Shown: positions 43,405 to 53,198, numbered from the stretch's first letter. The stretch: 64,000 nucleotides of DNA from Sphingorhabdus sp. SMR4y (GCF_002218195.1 NZ_CP022336.1:1545001-1609000), one strand, 5' to 3'. Notes: a model not told the origin generated them from the sequence alone. Translations and numbers: made by a program.

Positions 43405-45309
43405 ATGACACATAAATTGTCCGTATTGATCGCAATGGCTATGCTCATTAGCGGCTGTTCTGCAGAAAAGGGGCCGGACGGCGACAGGCATGTCGCTCTG
43501 GCGCCGGGTGAAACCGCCGGGGAAGAAGCCAATCCGGACCGCAATGTCTATTTCGGCGATCTCCATATTCACACCAAGAACAGTTTCGACGCCTATATAT
43601 TCAATGTCCGGACGACGCCGGATGATGCCTATAAATTCGGCATGGGCGAGACCGTAAAACATCCGCTCGGCTATGACCTGACGCTGGAAGGGCCGCCGCT
43701 GGATTTCATGGCCGTGACCGATCACGCCGCCTATCTCGGACATCTCGAGGCGATGAACACGCCGAGCTCGCCGCTTTCAAAGCTCGCCATGGCGAAGGAT
43801 ATGTTCAGCACGGACTCCGACAAGATCACCGCGGCGTTCCAGCTTATCGGCGGGGCCGTCCGCGACGGCAGCAAGATGCCCGGTGTCTATGATCCCGCGA
43901 TCGTCGGTAATGTCTGGAAACAGATTGTCGATGCAGCGGAAAAATATAATCAGCCGGGTAAATTTACCACCTTTGCCGGCTATGAATATACGGCAGTACG
44001 GATCACGCGTGGCAAGGATGGCGGATTTGCCGGCGGCAATCTGCACCGCAATGTCATTTTTCGCGGCTCGGCCCCCGACATGCCGTTCGCGACCGTCGAC
44101 TCGACCAATCCGGAGGATCTCTGGTCGTGGATGGACGATCAGCGTGAAGCCGGCCACGACGCCATGTCGATACCCCACAACAGCAATGTCTCCGATGGCG
44201 AGATGTTCAAGATGGAAACCTATAACGGCCAGCCCCTGACCAAGGCTTACGCCGAACAACGGGTGCGCAACGAGCCGCTGGTCGAGATCACCCAGGTAAA
44301 GGGAACGTCGGAAACCCATCCCTCGCTCTCCCCGAATGACGAATGGGCCGATTTCGAAATTTACGACAAGCTGCTCAGTTCACCGGTCCCGTCGAAAACG
44401 GCGACCGGCGACTATGTCCGGCAGGCGCTCGCCAACGGATTGAAACTGGTCGAAAAAATCGGTGCTGACCCGTTTCATTTCGGCTTTATCGGATCAAGCG
44501 ACACCCATGTCGTTGGCGGATCGTTTGACGAGAAGAATTTCTGGTCAAAGGTCGGCCTGCTCGACGGCACGGCGGAAACGCGCGGCTCCATCCCGCCCGG
44601 CGGCAAGAAAAGCTGGGAGGGCGTGACTCTCGCTCCCAGCGCCGCTGACTGGTTTTCGCGCTGGAGCGCTTCGGGCTATGCCGCAGTCTGGGCGGAAGAA
44701 AACAGCCGCGAGGCAATTTTCGACGCGATGCGGCGCAAGGAAACCTATGCGACCACCGGCACGCGTATCAAATTGCGGTTCTTCGGCGGCTTCGGCTTTG
44801 ACGAGACGATGCTGGATGATCCGCAAATGGTCAGGAAGGCTTATCAGGACGGCGTACCGATGGGAGGCGATCTGGTCGGCAGCAAGGCACCGGGCTTCAT
44901 TATCTGGGCGATGCGCGATGCGATGAGCGCGCCGCTGCAGCGCGTGCAGGTGATCAAGGTCTGGACTGACGGCGGCGAAGCGAAAGAGAAGGTCTTTGAT
45001 GTCGCCTGCAGCGATGGCGGTTCGCTGGATGGCACATTCCGCTGCCCCGACAATGGCGCGAAAGTGGATTTGAGCGATTGCTCGATCTCCACCGACAAGG
45101 GTGCACCGGAACTGAAGACATTCTGGCGCGACCCCGAGCACAAGGCGGGCCAGCGGGCCTCCTATTATGTACGGGTGCTGGAAAATCCGGTTTGCCGCTG
45201 GTCGACATGGGATGCGTTGCGGGCGGGCGTCCCGCCCAATCCTGCGCTTCCCAGGACGATCCAGGAACGGGCATGGTCCTCGCCGATCTGGTATGTGCCG
45301 ACGGCCTGA
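43405..45309 (+). CDS. DUF3604 (PHP-like) lipoprotein
   Basis: A 634-residue exported lipoprotein; the lipobox is LISGC with Cys18. Metal-site motifs of the PHP phosphoesterase type are seen in order: YFGDLHIHTKNSFDAY (His54, His56), DFMAVTDHAAYLG, SIPHNSNVSDG and FGFIGSSDTHVVGG. The characterised PHP superfamily uses such H-x-H, DH, H and D-x-H residues to bind two or three metals for hydrolysis; DUF3604 proteins have no assigned reaction. The ATG at 43405 is 6 bases from GAGGAGG; the ATG two codons earlier is too close to it. It is the first gene of an operon with a PPIase and a HupE protein. Confidence 0.88.
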   Translation: MTHKLSVLIAMAMLISGCSAEKGPDGDRHVALAPGETAGEEANPDRNVYFGDLHIHTKNSFDAYIFNVRTTPDDAYKFGMGETVKHPLGYDLTLEGPPLDFMAVTDHAAYLGHLEAMNTPSSPLSKLAMAKDMFSTDSDKITAAFQLIGGAVRDGSKMPGVYDPAIVGNVWKQIVDAAEKYNQPGKFTTFAGYEYTAVRITRGKDGGFAGGNLHRNVIFRGSAPDMPFATVDSTNPEDLWSWMDDQREAGHDAMSIPHNSNVSDGEMFKMETYNGQPLTKAYAEQRVRNEPLVEITQVKGTSETHPSLSPNDEWADFEIYDKLLSSPVPSKTATGDYVRQALANGLKLVEKIGADPFHFGFIGSSDTHVVGGSFDEKNFWSKVGLLDGTAETRGSIPPGGKKSWEGVTLAPSAADWFSRWSASGYAAVWAEENSREAIFDAMRRKETYATTGTRIKLRFFGGFGFDETMLDDPQMVRKAYQDGVPMGGDLVGSKAPGFIIWAMRDAMSAPLQRVQVIKVWTDGGEAKEKVFDVACSDGGSLDGTFRCPDNGAKVDLSDCSISTDKGAPELKTFWRDPEHKAGQRASYYVRVLENPVCRWSTWDALRAGVPPNPALPRTIQERAWSSPIWYVPTA

Positions 45310-45327
45310 TCTGACGAGGAATATAAA

Positions 45328-46152
45328 GTGAAAATCTTTCGTGACCCGATCATGCATTTTGTCCTGATCGGACTGGCGCTGGTTGCCATCAATCATTTCT
45401 GGTCCGGCTGGCAGGGCGAGCAGGGCCGGACGATCGTGGTAAGCGCCGCCGAGATCGACCGGCTGGAAAAAATCTGGGCGGGCACGGCGGGACGCCTGCC
45501 CACCGGCGAAGACCGGCAGCAGATCATCGACCAATATGTGCAGGAGGAAGCGCTGGTCCGCGAGGCCGGACGGCTCGGGCTGGGCGAAGGGGACACGATC
45601 ATCCGGCGGCGGCTGGCGCAGAAAATGGATTTTCTGGTCGGCGATGACGCCAGGGCCGACGACCCCAGCGACGCCGCGCTGGAAGACTGGTTCAACGACC
45701 ATCGCGACCGTTTTGCCGCACCGGAAATGCGCAGCTTCACCCATGTCTATTTCAGTCCCGAAAAGCATGGATCACGGATAGAGTCGGTAGCCGACGCGGC
45801 GCGCGTGCGGTTGCAATCCGGTGCAGACTGGAAGGCCATCGGCGATCCGTTCATCCAGAAGCGCAGCTATGCCGCGGTACCCGAACGGGAGGTCGCGCGA
45901 CTGTTCGGACCGGAGTTTGCCGCCGCCATATTCAAGCTGGACGCACGGATATGGAGCAAACCGGTCGGCTCCGCCTTCGGCCTGCATCTGGTCCGTATCG
46001 AAGCCATCGACAGCGCCGCGCAAGCAGGCTTTGAGCCGATCCGCGCCGAAGTGCTGGCCGCATGGCAGGATGAACAGCGCAGCGAGGCAAAGCGGGCCGC
46101 GCTGGAGGAACTGATCGGCCAATATGAAGTGGTGGTCGAGACCAGGCGATGA
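45328..46152 (+). CDS. Membrane-anchored parvulin-type peptidyl-prolyl isomerase
   Basis: A 274-residue protein with one N-terminal helix (MHFVLIGLALVAINHF) and a periplasmic body. Residues 120-240 fit the PpiC/rotamase domain: MRSFTHVYFSPEKH, IQKRSYAAVPEREVARLFG and FKLDARIWSKPVGSAFGLHL, which ends with the conserved (F)GxHLV(R/K)I line. The preceding QYVQEEALVREAGRLGLGEG resembles the SurA_N-type chaperone segment. It probably assists folding of an exported partner such as the DUF3604 protein. The GTG start lies 19 bases after the DUF3604 stop, and its stop overlaps the HupE start (ATGA). Confidence 0.85.
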   Translation: MKIFRDPIMHFVLIGLALVAINHFWSGWQGEQGRTIVVSAAEIDRLEKIWAGTAGRLPTGEDRQQIIDQYVQEEALVREAGRLGLGEGDTIIRRRLAQKMDFLVGDDARADDPSDAALEDWFNDHRDRFAAPEMRSFTHVYFSPEKHGSRIESVADAARVRLQSGADWKAIGDPFIQKRSYAAVPEREVARLFGPEFAAAIFKLDARIWSKPVGSAFGLHLVRIEAIDSAAQAGFEPIRAEVLAAWQDEQRSEAKRAALEELIGQYEVVVETRR

Positions 46153-47177
46153 GGCCCCTCCTCTTTTCAGGCTTGCCTAACGTGCCGGGCCGGGCGAACG
46201 GCGGCTGGCTATGGCAGGCGCTGGCCATCGGGTTCTGCCTGATATGGCTGACGCGCCCGGCAGCGGCCCATGAAATCCGGCCAGCCGCGCTCGAGCTGAC
46301 CGAGCAGGCCGACGGCACGGTTGATGTCATCTGGAAACAGCCGGTCCTGTCGGGCCGCAAGCTCAGGATGCGGCCGGTTCTTCCGGCGCAATGCGCGCCG
46401 CCCGAGCAGACGCAGCAGCAATTTTCCGGCACGGCGACCATCGAAAGCTGGCAGACCGCCTGCCGCCTCGATCGCGGTCAAGTCCGGATCGAGGGGCTCG
46501 AGCGGACGCTGACCGATGTCTTTGTCCGCCTGACCCTCGCCGACGGGCGCGAGCTGACACGGGTCCTGCGCCCGGCCACTCCCGCTTTCTCCCTGCAGGC
46601 GCAGACCGGTGATTCACCGGCCAGCGCCTATCTGCGGATCGGCGGGGAGCATATGCTGCTCGGCTGGGATCATCTGCTGTTTGTTCTCGGCTTGCTGCTG
46701 CTCACGCCCGTGCGCCGGATATTCTGGGTGATCACCGCCTTTACCGCGGGCCACAGCCTGACGCTGGCGATTACCGCGCTCGGCCTTTTGCGCCTGCCGG
46801 GCGGGCCGGTCGAGCTGCTGATCGCGCTCAGTATATTCTTTCTGGCCGTGGAGGTCGTCCGCAAGCAGGCCGGAAAAACCAGCCTGACCATCCGGCAGCC
46901 GTGGATCGTTGCTGCCGCTTTCGGGCTGCTGCACGGGCTGGGCTTTGCCGGCGCGCTGGCCGACATCGGCCTGCCCAAAGGTCAGGAAATCTGGGCCTTG
47001 CTGCTGTTCAATCTGGGCGTCGAGATCGGCCAGATCCTGTTTGTCGCGGCGGCACTGGGCGCATACTGGGTAATCGGCCGCACGCCGCTTGACCGGCAGC
47101 AATGGCTGGCGCGCCCTGCCCTCTATCTGGTCGGCTCGCTCGGCGCCTACTATACGCTGACGCGAATATTGGCGTGA
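46149..47177 (+). CDS. HupE/UreJ family membrane protein with periplasmic domain
   Basis: A 342-residue protein. A signal-like helix ends at PAAAHEIRPAALELTEQADG; the next 130 residues are soluble and beta-rich. From about residue 165 there are six to seven membrane helices with the HupE signature GGEHMLLGWDHLLFVLGLLL and AFTAGHSLTLAITAL, whose His and Asp residues are thought to bind a transition metal (Ni or Co) in characterised HupE/UreJ. The N-terminal extension is not in plain HupE. The gene is coupled to the PPIase by ATGA and closes the operon. Confidence 0.88.
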   Translation: MRPLLFSGLPNVPGRANGGWLWQALAIGFCLIWLTRPAAAHEIRPAALELTEQADGTVDVIWKQPVLSGRKLRMRPVLPAQCAPPEQTQQQFSGTATIESWQTACRLDRGQVRIEGLERTLTDVFVRLTLADGRELTRVLRPATPAFSLQAQTGDSPASAYLRIGGEHMLLGWDHLLFVLGLLLLTPVRRIFWVITAFTAGHSLTLAITALGLLRLPGGPVELLIALSIFFLAVEVVRKQAGKTSLTIRQPWIVAAAFGLLHGLGFAGALADIGLPKGQEIWALLLFNLGVEIGQILFVAAALGAYWVIGRTPLDRQQWLARPALYLVGSLGAYYTLTRILA

Positions 47178-47215
47178 TGCCAGACCGGACAGAACGGGCG
47201 TTGCGACCATAGATT

Positions 47216-47240
47216 GAGAGGCCGGACGAACCGGCCCCTC
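47216..47240. terminator. Candidate bidirectional hairpin between HupE and receptor 2
   Basis: GAGAGGCCGG-ACGAA-CCGGCCCCTC, a 10-bp stem with one G-T-type mismatch, midway between the two converging genes (HupE stop 47177, receptor stop 47278). There is no strong T-run either side, so termination efficiency is uncertain. The core CCGG stem resembles that of the receptor 1 terminator. Confidence 0.55.
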
Positions 47241-47277
47241 ACCTCGCCTATTGCAAGACGCCCGATCGGGCGCGATC

Positions 47278-49821
47278 CTAGAACTGGCTGCGCAGGGTCA
47301 GTCCGTAGCTGCGCGGTTCCTGCACAAAGACGGACTGCGAACCGGAGCGCAGGATCGTCGCAAAAGTGACGCCGCGCGTCACTTCGTTGGTCAGATTGGT
47401 CACGAAAGCCTCGATGCCCCAGCTTTTGTCCTGACTGCCGATACCGGCGCGCAGGTTGATCTTGATATTGCTGTCCTGAACGACGAACGGCAGCGGGGTT
47501 GCCGCGGCCAGATCTGCGGTATCAATGGCCTGGGTCGATGTCCGGCGATCGCCCGCGAAGCGGATCTGGCCGTTGAGGAAATATTCCAGATCGGCACCGA
47601 TATCATTGCTGTAGGTGGCCCCGGCAATGCCGACAAAATCCGGCGCATTGGTCAGCGAATTGCCGCATAGCGCGACCACATTGACCGTGGTCTGGCTACC
47701 GGCGCAATCATCCGGATAATGGGCATCGGTGTAGGTCAGCGCAGCGTTGACCGTGAAATGGTCACTGGGCCGCAGCATCGTTTCGATCTCGACGCCCTGG
47801 GTGACGGCTTTCGGGACGTTGAAGGGCCGGAACTGTGTACCGATAAATTCGAGAATCTGGAAATTCGTGAACTGCTCCCGGAAGGCCGCCAGGTTCAGCG
47901 TCACTCTATCCTTCAGGAATTTTGCTTTCAGGCCAATTTCATAGGAATCAACCTCTTCCGACTGGAACCGCGGATCATTGCCCCCGGCAGTAGCGGTGGA
48001 GTCCAGATTTAGTCCCCCCGACTTGTAGCCATGGGTGAAGCTGGCATAGATGTTGACCGGATCGGCGAAGGCATAAGACAGTTTACCGGTATAGATCAGT
48101 TCGCTGTCGCTGAACTTGCTGCTGAACGTGCGCGGCGTCGGCAGAACGGCTGCGAAGGGCGCATCGGCCGGAGCGGTCAGCGCGAAACAGCCGAAACCGA
48201 ACAGCGCATTCTGCAGGGAAGCCGGCAGGCCGCCCAGCGGTCCGCCAGGGGAAATTTGCCCGACGATCGCGGGGCAGACGGAATTGTTGGTGCCGCCGCT
48301 GGCAAAGCTGCCGTCCTTGCTTTCGTCCGAATAGCGCAGGCCGATTGTCAGCTTCAGCCCGTCGGCCACTTCCAGCTCATTATGGGTGAAGATCGACCAG
48401 CTTTCGCTATTTTGCGCATAAAGATTGGTGTTGGTGACGGTTGCCGGATCAAAGCCGGTGATATTCTGCAGCGGCGTGGCACCAAAGAATATCGGGCTGA
48501 GCGGATTGAGCGTCGCGCCACCGGTGGCGCCGGCAAGCGTGGCACCAACCACTTGGTCATAATCCTGTCCCAGCGCCAGCGACAGGCTCTGGTCGATATC
48601 CTCACGGGAATAATAGCCGCCGACCAGCCAGTTCAGCGCGCCGCCGAACAGATCGCCCTGGACCCGCAGCTCATGGGTCATGGTGTCAATAGCGGTGCGG
48701 TTGCTGGTGACGTTGAACAGATCCAGATCCGAGAAATCATTGTCATAGGCCTCGGTCGCATCATATTCGCGATAGGAACCGATATAGATCAGGTTGGTGC
48801 TGTCGCCGAGCGGCACTTCAATCTCGCCGGTGATGCCCCACTGGTCAAAGCGGGTCTGCGGTGCGTAGCTGGCGGTGGAAACCAGATTGCCGGCGGCGGT
48901 TTCCGCGGTGGTCGTGTCGAACGGATTCACCGCGACGTCGGGTCCGGCCATGCCGCCACGCGGCCCCAGGCCGACAGCCGCAAACAGGCCAGCGGTTTCG
49001 AGCGGGGATTGCAGCACTTCGATTGCAGCGCAGCAACCGGCCGTGCTCTTGGAATAGTCGGCGATCAGCCGTCCCTTGATCCCGCCATCGGTTTCGAAGC
49101 CCAGCTGGCCACGAACAAGATATTGGTCGGTGCCATTTGAATCGCCGATTTTGCTGCCGCTGCCATCGACGACGGTGACAAAGCCGTCGCGTTCCCGATA
49201 GGCACCGGTGACGCGCAACGCCAGTTTGTCCGCGACGATCGGCACATTCACCGCACCCTGCACGCCGACCAGGTCACGATTGCCATAGGTCGCGTTGGCA
49301 AAGCCTCCGAACTCGTCGAGGTCGGGCCGGACATTGATGATATTCAGGGCACCGGCGGAGGTATTCCGTCCGAAAAGCGTCCCCTGCGGACCACGCAGAA
49401 CTTCGACCCGCTCGACATCGACCAGCTCGGAAAGCGCGACACCGGGGCGCGACTGATAGGCGCCGTCAATGAAGATGCCGACCGCGGATTCAAAACCGAT
49501 ATTGTTGGACGTCGTCCCGACGCCGCGAATTCTCAGAACCACCGAACCGGAAGCGAGCTGGGCATTGGAGACCGAATAGCTGGAGGAGACATTGGTCAGC
49601 TGGCCGACATTGACCACGCCCTGGCGATCGAGTTCAGCCGAACTGACCGCGGTCACGGCAATAGGAATGTTCTGGACATTCTGCGCGCGACGGGTTGCGG
49701 TAACGATGATGACATCATCATCGAAGCTTTCGGTCGCCGCCACATCATCCTGCGCGATAGCGGGGGGCGTCATCGCGGTTGCGCACAGCGCAGCCGCCAG
49801 CAATTTATGCATATTGTTCAC
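47278..49821 (-). CDS. TonB-dependent outer-membrane receptor 2
   Basis: An 847-residue receptor, a close paralogue of the one at 40606: long identical stretches such as RIRGVGTTSNNIGFESAVGI and EVLRGPQGTLFGRNTSAGAL, the same TonB-box-like VIIVTATRRAQNVQNIPIAV, and the same C-terminal layout ending YGLTLRSQF. Signal peptide ends at PPAIAQDD. Divergence is greatest in the extracellular loops, for example residues 440-470 and 530-570, where ligand contacts lie, so the two may recognise related but different substrates. Start GTG 49821 with GGAG 7 bases upstream. It converges on the HupE gene. Confidence 0.92.
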   Translation of the reverse strand: MNNMHKLLAAALCATAMTPPAIAQDDVAATESFDDDVIIVTATRRAQNVQNIPIAVTAVSSAELDRQGVVNVGQLTNVSSSYSVSNAQLASGSVVLRIRGVGTTSNNIGFESAVGIFIDGAYQSRPGVALSELVDVERVEVLRGPQGTLFGRNTSAGALNIINVRPDLDEFGGFANATYGNRDLVGVQGAVNVPIVADKLALRVTGAYRERDGFVTVVDGSGSKIGDSNGTDQYLVRGQLGFETDGGIKGRLIADYSKSTAGCCAAIEVLQSPLETAGLFAAVGLGPRGGMAGPDVAVNPFDTTTAETAAGNLVSTASYAPQTRFDQWGITGEIEVPLGDSTNLIYIGSYREYDATEAYDNDFSDLDLFNVTSNRTAIDTMTHELRVQGDLFGGALNWLVGGYYSREDIDQSLSLALGQDYDQVVGATLAGATGGATLNPLSPIFFGATPLQNITGFDPATVTNTNLYAQNSESWSIFTHNELEVADGLKLTIGLRYSDESKDGSFASGGTNNSVCPAIVGQISPGGPLGGLPASLQNALFGFGCFALTAPADAPFAAVLPTPRTFSSKFSDSELIYTGKLSYAFADPVNIYASFTHGYKSGGLNLDSTATAGGNDPRFQSEEVDSYEIGLKAKFLKDRVTLNLAAFREQFTNFQILEFIGTQFRPFNVPKAVTQGVEIETMLRPSDHFTVNAALTYTDAHYPDDCAGSQTTVNVVALCGNSLTNAPDFVGIAGATYSNDIGADLEYFLNGQIRFAGDRRTSTQAIDTADLAAATPLPFVVQDSNIKINLRAGIGSQDKSWGIEAFVTNLTNEVTRGVTFATILRSGSQSVFVQEPRSYGLTLRSQF

Positions 49822-50074
49822 TTATATTCTCCAGTTCGACGCACTGTCGCCATGTCTGATGTCTTGAGTTGGGGGGTCGCTGGCCTTCTCCTAAGGCCAT
49901 TTCCTTGCCAGACTCTTACGATTGGCAAAAAAGCGGGTGACGGGGACTGGCACGCCACGGGACACCATCCCTCCGCGCGCAACCGCCAGCAGAGTTGGAA
50001 CTGCCCGAAATCACTCTTGGCGAGCCACGTCGTCACCGCTAGAGGAAGGAGAAACATAAATTTAAGGACAATCA

Positions 50075-50761
50075 ATGCCCCAACTCATCCTGCTTCGCCA
50101 CGGTCAGTCACAATGGAATCTCGAAAACCGCTTCACCGGCTGGTGGGATGTCGATGTCACGGACAAGGGCGTAGAAGAAGCCAGGGCGGCCGGGCAGTTG
50201 ATGAGGGAACGCGGCATTGACCCGAACGTCTGCTTCACCAGCGTCCAGACGCGGGCGATCAAGACGCTCAACCTCGCGCTGGAGGAAATGGGCCGGCTGT
50301 GGCTGCCGGTGGAGAAAAATTACCGGCTCAACGAACGCCACTATGGCGGTTTGACCGGCCTGAACAAGCAGGAAACACGGGACAAGCACGGCGACGAGCA
50401 GGTCCATATCTGGCGACGCAGCTTTGACACCCCACCACCACCGATGGCGTCGGACAGCCCCTATCAGATGTCCAATGACCCACGCTACAAAGGGATCGAA
50501 GTGCCGGCGACCGAAAGCTTGAAAGATACGATCGCACGCGTGTTGCCCTACTGGAAAAGCCGGATCGCACCGGAATTGCAGAACGGCAAAAAGGTCCTGA
50601 TCTCGGCCCATGGCAACAGCCTGCGCGCGCTCGTCAAACATCTGTCGAAGATTCCCGATGACGAAATCACCGGGCTGGAAATTCCGACGGGCCAGCCGAT
50701 TGTCTATGAGCTGGACGACGATCTGAACGAGATTGAACGCTATTATCTTTCGGAGCGATAG
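50075..50761 (+). CDS. gpmA: 2,3-bisphosphoglycerate-dependent phosphoglycerate mutase
   Basis: A 228-residue glycolytic enzyme interconverting 3- and 2-phosphoglycerate. The phospho-His is in LILLRHGQSQWNLENRFTGW (His9); other catalytic lines are NERHYGGLTGLNKQET with the proton-donor Glu nearby, and LISAHGNSLRALVKHL with the second His. The insert SFDTPPPPMASDSPYQMSND is characteristic of the dPGM group rather than the phosphatase relatives. The ATG follows AAGGACAATCA. The 250-base upstream spacer has a GGCCTT-CTCCT-AAGGCC hairpin at 49882-49898 and no gene. Confidence 0.95.
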   Translation: MPQLILLRHGQSQWNLENRFTGWWDVDVTDKGVEEARAAGQLMRERGIDPNVCFTSVQTRAIKTLNLALEEMGRLWLPVEKNYRLNERHYGGLTGLNKQETRDKHGDEQVHIWRRSFDTPPPPMASDSPYQMSNDPRYKGIEVPATESLKDTIARVLPYWKSRIAPELQNGKKVLISAHGNSLRALVKHLSKIPDDEITGLEIPTGQPIVYELDDDLNEIERYYLSER

Positions 50762-50798
50762 TCCGGGACGGCATCCGAGAGGGCAATAGTCGCGAATC

Positions 50799-51371
50799 TT
50801 ATGCCGGCTTGTCCTTCGCTCGGTACATGGCGGCATCGGCACGGGACATCAGGCCGTCTGTCGTGTCTTTGGGGCCGACGAAGCAATAGCCTATCGACGC
50901 ACCCAGAGGCAGCTTCTGGCCTTCATGGACGATATTTTCCCTGGCCAGATCCTGAAGGAGAGATTCGATTTTGTCTGCCACCTGATCGCCGTTTAGGTTG
51001 TCGAGCAAGAGGCCGAATTCGTCGCCGCCAATCCGCGCGACCACATCTGTTCCCCGGATATGGCTCTTCAAGATCTTCGCCAGCCTGACCAGCAACGCGT
51101 CTCCGGCAGCATGGCCATGCTCGTCATTGATCGCCTTCAACTTGTCGACATCGAGAAACAGGACCGCGCAATTGTCCCCGCATCGCCGGCACCGCTCAAC
51201 GCGTTCCTCGAGATTTTCAACAAAAAAGCGCCGGTTTGAAAGTCCGGTAAGCACGTCATTATAAGCGCGCAGCTTCATTTCGGCGAGATCCGCCTTCAAT
51301 GCAACTATTTCCTGCTCCAATATGTAGCAGTTAGGGCAATGTTGGTCATTGCTTGCGCGACTCTGTTGCAT
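50799..51371 (-). CDS. GGDEF diguanylate cyclase
   Basis: A 190-residue protein. The start is a short region with CPNCYILEQEIVALKADLAE, a Cys-x-x-Cys then a coiled-coil-like helix that could drive dimerisation. The GGDEF domain follows: NDVLTGLSNRRFFVENLEER, AVLFLDVDKLKAINDEHGHA and the active-site ARIGGDEFGLLL. All residues needed for c-di-GMP synthesis from two GTP appear present; the RxxD inhibitory site four to five residues before GGDEF is not obvious (GTDVVARIGGDEF, no R-x-x-D). No sensor domain is attached. ATG 51371 was chosen over a TTG at 51389 that sits too close to its ribosome site. Confidence 0.9.
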   Translation of the reverse strand: MQQSRASNDQHCPNCYILEQEIVALKADLAEMKLRAYNDVLTGLSNRRFFVENLEERVERCRRCGDNCAVLFLDVDKLKAINDEHGHAAGDALLVRLAKILKSHIRGTDVVARIGGDEFGLLLDNLNGDQVADKIESLLQDLARENIVHEGQKLPLGASIGYCFVGPKDTTDGLMSRADAAMYRAKDKPA

Positions 51372-51629
51372 TTTATTTATGACCCTCAAATCCTGCCGGA
51401 CCTATATTTCTATCTATTTGAAAGCACAACAGGATTATTCGACCGATCCATGGCAGACATCGAGGCGCAGGATCTGGCATCGATATCGGTCCATTCCGCT
51501 TAGAATAGCAACTATTCTCCAGACAGGATTTCGTTGCTCCAAAAATACAAAAGTCGGACATGTGTCATTGCGTCCGCGTCATTTCATGACTAAACCGCAT
51601 TGCTTCCGTAGCATTTGTCAGGGACGAAA
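51372..51629. other. Spacer between diguanylate cyclase and purE
   Basis: 258 bases between divergent genes. It is mildly AT-rich at 51395-51440 and must contain both promoters, but no convincing element, repeat or small gene is visible. A purine-repressor-type palindrome was looked for upstream of purE and not found. Confidence 0.4.
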
Positions 51630-52118
51630 ATGGCCGAAGCATCTCCTCCTGTTGGTATTATCATGGGCAGCCAGTCCGACTGGGCGACGATGAAGCTCGG
51701 CAGCGAGATATTGGATCAATTGCAGGTGCCACATGAACAGAAGATCGTGTCGGCGCACCGGACGCCCGGGCGCCTGTACGATTACGCCACCTCGGCAGCA
51801 GAGCGCGGATTGCAGGTGATTATCGCCGGCGCCGGCGGCGCGGCCCATTTGCCCGGCATGGTTGCTTCGATGACCCGCGTTCCGGTGCTCGGCGTGCCGA
51901 TCCAGTCGAAGGCATTAAGTGGCATGGACAGCCTGTTATCGATCGCGCAAATGCCTGCCGGTATCCCGGTCGGCACCCTGGCAATTGGCGACGCGGGCGC
52001 GAAAAACGCGGCGTTGCTGGCGGCCGCCATTCTGGCCAATGGCGACCCGGCCCTGGCCCAGCGGCTCGAAGCCTGGCGCGCGGCGCAGACCGAAGCTGTC
52101 GCTGACAGGCCGGAATAA
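51630..52118 (+). CDS. purE: 5-(carboxyamino)imidazole ribonucleotide mutase
   Basis: A 162-residue class I PurE. It shifts the carboxylate from N5 to C4 of the imidazole ring in purine synthesis. [20 protein letters not shown] is the nucleotide-binding start, [19 protein letters not shown] carries the catalytic His, and [20 protein letters not shown] plus [18 protein letters not shown] complete the active site. The ATG at 51630 has AGGGACG just upstream; a TTG at 51615 would add five residues. It lies 9 bases before purK, forming the purEK operon. Confidence 0.95.
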   Translation: MAEASPPVGIIMGSQSDWATMKLGSEILDQLQVPHEQKIVSAHRTPGRLYDYATSAAERGLQVIIAGAGGAAHLPGMVASMTRVPVLGVPIQSKALSGMDSLLSIAQMPAGIPVGTLAIGDAGAKNAALLAAAILANGDPALAQRLEAWRAAQTEAVADRPE

Positions 52119-52127
52119 GCAGACGCG

Positions 52128-53198
52128 ATGAAGACTCTCCCTCCCGGATCCACCATCGGCATATTGGGCGGCGGCCAGCTCGGCCGGATGCTGAGCGTGG
52201 CGGCGGCGCAGCTCGGCTATCGCTGTCATATCTATGCGCCGAATGCCGATAGCGTGGCAGCGGAAGTCTCGGCAGAATTTACCTGCGCCGAAGATGACGA
52301 TATCGCCGCCCTGACCGGCTTTGCCGAAAGATGCGACGTGATTACATTCGAATTTGAGAATGTGCCGGTCGACCCGCTCCATCGAATCGAAGACTGCGCG
52401 CCACTGCACCCACCCATCGCGGCACTGGATATTGCGCAGAACCGGGTCGCCGAAAAGAATTTCGCTCGCGACCTTGGCGGCACCACTGCCCCCTTTGCCG
52501 AAGTGACCGATCGCGCCGCGCTCGATCGCGCGATTGCCGACATCGGCGCGCCGGCGATCCTGAAGACCATCCGCATGGGCTATGACGGCAAGGGCCAGTC
52601 GCGGATCCGGCCGGGAGACGATCTCGACCGGCATTGGCAAGCCGTGTCGCACCAGCCTTGCGTTGCCGAGGGTTTTGTCACCTTCGAGCATGAATTTTCG
52701 GTGATTTTGGTGCGCGGACAGGATGGTGAAATCCGTTTCTGGGATACGCCGCACAATATTCACGTCGACGGCATATTGTCGGTCTCCTCCGCGCCTGCCC
52801 CCGCCGCAATATTGGAACAGCAGGACGACGCCCGCGCCCTTGCCGCCAGAATGGCCGGCGCAATGAACTATGTCGGCGTGCTGACCTGCGAATTTTTTGC
52901 CACCAAGGACGGTCCGGTCTTCAACGAAATGGCCCCGCGCGTTCACAACAGCGGCCACTGGACGATCGAGGGCGCGATCACCAGCCAGTTTGAAAATCAT
53001 ATCCGGGCGATTTGCGGATTACCGCTCGGCGACACCGGGCTGGCCGCGGAAAAGGTGGAGATGCACAATCTGATCGGAGATCAATCCGACGAATGGCAGA
53101 GCCTGTTATCCGACGGCGAGAACCATCTCCATCTCTACGGCAAGGGCGAAAGCAGGCCGGGTCGCAAAATGGGCCATGTTACAAAATTGCATTTCTAA
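52128..53198 (+). CDS. purK: 5-(carboxyamino)imidazole ribonucleotide synthase
   Basis: A 356-residue ATP-grasp enzyme that makes N5-CAIR from AIR, bicarbonate and ATP, supplying PurE. IGILGGGQLGRMLSVAAAQL is the N-terminal nucleotide fold; AILKTIRMGYDGKGQSRIRP is the ATP-grasp glycine loop; VFNEMAPRVHNSGHWTIEGA contains the metal-binding Asn/Glu residues near the end. It is the second gene of purEK and is followed by folA after 35 bases. All motifs intact. Confidence 0.95.
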   Translation: MKTLPPGSTIGILGGGQLGRMLSVAAAQLGYRCHIYAPNADSVAAEVSAEFTCAEDDDIAALTGFAERCDVITFEFENVPVDPLHRIEDCAPLHPPIAALDIAQNRVAEKNFARDLGGTTAPFAEVTDRAALDRAIADIGAPAILKTIRMGYDGKGQSRIRPGDDLDRHWQAVSHQPCVAEGFVTFEHEFSVILVRGQDGEIRFWDTPHNIHVDGILSVSSAPAPAAILEQQDDARALAARMAGAMNYVGVLTCEFFATKDGPVFNEMAPRVHNSGHWTIEGAITSQFENHIRAICGLPLGDTGLAAEKVEMHNLIGDQSDEWQSLLSDGENHLHLYGKGESRPGRKMGHVTKLHF

